Below are positions 62,034-64,000 of a stretch of DNA of 64,000 nucleotides, in pieces (position 1 is the stretch's first letter; every line of letters begins with the position of its first letter). The position numbers and the translations under genes are program-made. The notes beneath the pieces are model-generated. The model searched no databases, was not told where the DNA came from, and saw only the letters and a list, made by a program, of their open reading frames with translations. Source of the stretch: Fistularia commersonii (taxonomy: Eukaryota > Chordata > Actinopteri > Syngnathiformes > Fistulariidae); assembly GCA_037954325.1 (NCBI GenBank), contig JBBMNZ010000003.1:23907392-23971391 (forward strand). Reading direction: 5' to 3'.

Positions 62034-63148
62034 CACACCCTCCTTTTTTGTCGACAGGAAATGGGTGTGTGGCGCCGCTGCTACCACCGCTGCACACTAA
62101 CTTTAATCAGCCTTTTCTGCTGCAAACTCACGGAAGTTACCAGAATGTGTTTGGGGTGGGGTGGGGGGGGGTTGAAAAGTATTTACTCATGTACAATGTG
62201 TGTTTGAGTGTGTGTTTGTGTGTGTGTGAATGTGTGAGAGACAGAAACGGAACAAGCAGATAGATATTCACCCCCCCGCCCGCCCCCTCTCCCTGGTTCC
62301 AGCAGGAAATGCCTGAAGCAGAGACAGTCTTGTGACTCTTTTGACTCTTCCAACAGATGGTTTCCAGTGGAACAAGTGTCTGTGCGTGCACACACACACA
62401 CACTCACACACACACACACACACACACACCCTGCTTTACTAGGAAATCTTGTATTCCCCTGAGGCGCTGCATTTAAAGGAACACGCCCCACCTGAAAACA
62501 AGACGTCACAGCTCTGGCCCGGCGTGTACTCCACAACGCAGTACTTCTACATGTACACGCAACACATCCCATCCGTGTGTGTGTGTGTGTGGGTGTGTGT
62601 GTACTCCAGGGCTCGCTGAGTATTGCGGGCGAAACGTAACCACCGGTTTCCCAGAACTGTGACTGTTCTCCAGAACCCCCCCACCCCCACTCTGTCATGT
62701 GACTTTTACTCAGAATCGTTGCCTGATGTTCGCAGGCGCCGGTGATGTCGCCCTCTATGGATCCCGGCGCGCCACTGCATCCCGCGGCCATGATTACTCA
62801 GCAGATCGGCCAGCTGTCCCTGGGAAACACCGGCGCGGTGAGTAGAGCCCGGGACCACAGGAAATACTCCAAATAAGTAAAATACTCCCCGCTGAAAAAA
62901 GGCAAGGCGGGAACCGGCTGCAAGGAGAAACCCCTGGAGGCAGCGGCAGGGCAGGGACGCTCACTGTGGGCAAAATATAAGAAAATTCAAAAAGCATACG
63001 TGCTATATGACGTGTGAATGGTTGGATGAGAGGGTGAATGCATCTTTGTCCGGATGATGCAGAAATTCTATGTAACATATGGATGACAGAATGAATGTGT
63101 GTATAGCATGTGAGTCAGGGATGGATGCTTGAATGACGATGCCAGATC

Positions 63149-63181
<33 letters not shown>

Positions 63182-63190
63182 CATATATAT

Positions 63191-63225
<35 letters not shown>

Positions 63226-63618
63226 CATTGCTGAATGTATAGTAGAACTATAAGAAACCATTTCTAATGCTCAGCAGAACAAATGAGAGCTCGTGAATAA
63301 AAAATGAAGCATAAAGCTAAGGTAGCTAAGCTAACTAGCTAAGGGGAGGCCGCTGGTGCGCTGACCTGGACTGTGTTTCCTGTTTCACAGTACATCGCAG
63401 CCAATCCCGGCGTGCACGGAGCCTACATGCCTCAGTATCCTCCCCTGCAGGCGCCACCCGTGAGTCTCAAACACGCCGACCGTATCTCCGAACGTTTACG
63501 TCCCTCGTCCGCGGGGAAAAGGAGTGACGCTCTTGTCTCGGTTTTCCAGGAGAGCGGCACACCGCAGCAGGTGGATTCCTCTAATAACTCGTCTCCTTAC
63601 AGTCAGCTCAGCAAGTAA
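53575..63618 (+). CDS. rbms1: RNA-binding motif, single-stranded-interacting protein 1 (RBMS1/MSSP)
   Basis: Thirteen exons join to 1116 nt (371 aa): 53575-53625, 55060-55202, 56553-56611, 56960-57051, 57978-58135, 58279-58358, 58476-58576, 58650-58699, 58774-58864, 61912-61962, 62736-62837, 63391-63459, 63550-63618. RBMS proteins bind single-stranded DNA and AU-rich RNA and act in mRNA stability and transcription. Two RRMs are intact (separate entries). The C-terminus has [25 protein letters not shown] and SSPYSQLSK, following human RBMS1. It is shorter than human (406 aa), mainly in the N-terminus and after RRM2. I give the proximal [14 protein letters not shown]; an upstream in-frame ATG at 52962 would add 40 residues. 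rbms2/3 are alternatives, but the psmd14 neighbour favours rbms1. Confidence 0.92.
53626..55059 (+). other. rbms1: rbms1 intron 2, no gene seen
   Basis: It contains an ATT-rich run at 53655-53690 and poly-G/C runs at 54240-54256, 54367-54379 and 54601-54617. No exon or named transposon was seen. Confidence 0.5.
55060..57051 (+). other. rbms1: rbms1 exons 2-4: Ser-rich linker and RRM1
   Basis: Exon 2 starts with a Ser-rich stretch ([12 protein letters not shown]), then [23 protein letters not shown]1 spans exons 2-4, with RNP2 NLYIRGL and RNP1 KGYGFVDF, and ends IQAQMAK. Both RNP motifs keep their aromatic residues, so nucleic-acid binding should be retained. Confidence 0.92.
55305..55680 (+). 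repeat. tRNA-derived SINE-like element in rbms1 intron 3
   Basis: The head has an A-box-like TGGCGCAGCGGTTAGCGC (from 55309) and a B-box-like GGTTGGACTCCC (from 55344), the RNA polymerase III promoter pair of tRNA-type SINEs. The body carries the fish phrases GTGAATGGTTGCATTTCC and AGCTGGGATAGACTCCAGCA and ends in GAATGAATGAAT. Fragments recur across the window, for example 28200-28610, 39510-39610 and 58890-59095. Confidence 0.65.
57978..58576 (+). other. rbms1: rbms1 exons 5-7: RRM2
   Basis: RRM2 runs from [20 protein letters not shown] (RNP2 NLYISNL) through SRGVGFARM (RNP1) to PLLCKFAD. The exon 5 acceptor is a run of NAG triplets (GAGCAGCAGCAGG). I place the boundary at 57978 to keep the conserved QQEQDP, but 57975 would only add one Gln. 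After CKFAD, exon 7 reads [15 protein letters not shown], a diverged version of the basic linker in mammals. Confidence 0.9.
58890..59095 (+). repeat. Tandem fragments of the SINE-like body
   Basis: Four or five imperfect units near TGAGAGGGTAAATGGTTGCG, with CATGTCTCTA-like spacers, in rbms1 intron 10. Each unit is about 40 bases. Confidence 0.6.
59292..59575. mobile_element. Tc1/mariner-type fold-back MITE
   Basis: It begins CAGGACTGTCTCAGAAAATT and ends with the near-perfect reverse complement TTTTCTGACAGTCCTG; the inverted ends extend about 60 bases. It is flanked by TA on both sides (59290-59291 and 59576-59577), as for Tc1/mariner insertion. Its 284 bases have no coding capacity. Confidence 0.85.
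59868..60655 (+). mobile_element. hAT (Charlie-like) copy with transposase remnant
   Basis: The ends are GTGTCAAACTCAAGGTCCGC and GAAATTGAGTCTGACAGCCC, inverted versions of each other. Frames inside are broken but read [24 protein letters not shown] text related to 37985-38655. A (GATAA)n microsatellite of about 12 units is embedded at 60388-60446, followed by a CCCCATAGGGGAAATTC phrase. Confidence 0.6.
60660..61911 (+). other. rbms1: rest of rbms1 intron 10, no gene seen
   Basis: AT-rich and unique-looking sequence, with a GC-rich patch at 61480-61585. No exon with conserved protein was recognised. Confidence 0.45.
61999..62430. repeat. CA/GT microsatellites in rbms1 intron 11
   Basis: (CA)n at 61999-62030, an imperfect (GT)n at 62195-62230 and (CA)n at 62390-62428. 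Confidence 0.9.
63151..63226. repeat. (AT)n microsatellite in rbms1 intron 12
   Basis: About 38 AT units with occasional G/C interruptions. Confidence 0.95.
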
Positions 63619-64000
63619 TCACAGGTACGCTCGCCGTCCTGCAAGGTTGGTCACTCAAGCGGGGGTCGCGATGAGGGGCGCAGAAAATTAAAAGATGCAC
63701 CCAGATGCTCATTTTGGAATTGATGTGGTCAAGTTGCATAATCGATTTTTATATTCTTGATCAAAACGACTTTGGTGGTTGCGTTTCTCGCTTGTGTCCG
63801 GATAAGAAAGTTCAAGTTGCACAATGAGTGAAGGAAAGGCGTGAGCACAGCGTTACGAAAAACAAAACAAGTTGCGAAATGGCGGGAGGATGTGGATACG
63901 AGGAACCGCATTAGCTCATTTTCAGCTAACGCTAAGCTAATGTCAGCTTCCGCTAACAATGAAAAGAACTGGCCCAACCGAAGATCGACAAGTTTGTGAG
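63619..64000 (+). other. rbms1: rbms1 3' UTR start and probable 3' UTR intron
   Basis: Six bases after the TAA stop there is a good donor, CACAG|GTACGC (63625). The rest of the window has no AATAAA soon after the stop, so the 3' UTR probably splices to an exon beyond the window. A stop this close to the junction would not trigger nonsense-mediated decay. Confidence 0.55.

Noticed and set aside
63729..63977. 82-codon reverse frame at the window end
   Set aside because: No recognised domain; it lies in a probable rbms1 3' UTR intron. It may be a transposon scrap, but I could not support a family.

Overview
The window is a piece of a compact vertebrate nuclear genome, almost certainly a teleost fish. 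It holds four multi-exon genes with short GT-AG introns, very abundant CA/GT microsatellites, and fish-typical RTE-like LINE, hAT and tRNA-SINE fragments. The encoded proteins align collinearly, from memory, with human ATIC, FN1, PSMD14 and RBMS1. All exon coordinates were read by hand from splice signals and reading-frame continuity; each of the four coding sums is an exact multiple of three.

Layout. 1-2750 is transposon debris: a hAT remnant and two inverted RTE-like LINE fragments. atic (+, 2989-8516, 15 exons, 591 aa) encodes the bifunctional enzyme for the last two steps of de novo purine synthesis. fn1 (-, 25517-9718, 45 coding exons, 2366 aa) encodes fibronectin and sits tail-to-tail with atic across about 0.6 kb that is mostly a hAT MITE. 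26-42.6 kb is a repeat-rich gene desert with several minisatellites, two of them parts of a duplicated composite unit. psmd14 (-, 47.7-42.8 kb, 310 aa) encodes the proteasome lid deubiquitinase Rpn11/POH1. About 5 kb further on, past a (GT)-rich satellite of about 1.1 kb, rbms1 (+, 52.96-63.6 kb, 371 aa from the proximal ATG) encodes a two-RRM single-strand nucleic-acid-binding protein; its 3' UTR probably continues beyond the window through a further intron.

The genes are housekeeping or developmental and do not form a pathway. atic/fn1 and rbms1/psmd14 are each neighbours in human (2q35 and 2q24), so the fish segment joins two conserved micro-blocks that are separate in human. The points most worth checking are in fn1: the EIIIB exon appears absent between FNIII-7 and FNIII-8, EIIIA is kept, the V exon keeps an LDV motif and a V0-type internal acceptor, and the FNIII-9 synergy sequence is altered. 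Others are a probable GC-AG intron in atic, an in-frame upstream start option in rbms1, and several structured repeats. I found no sign of a wholly new gene system.
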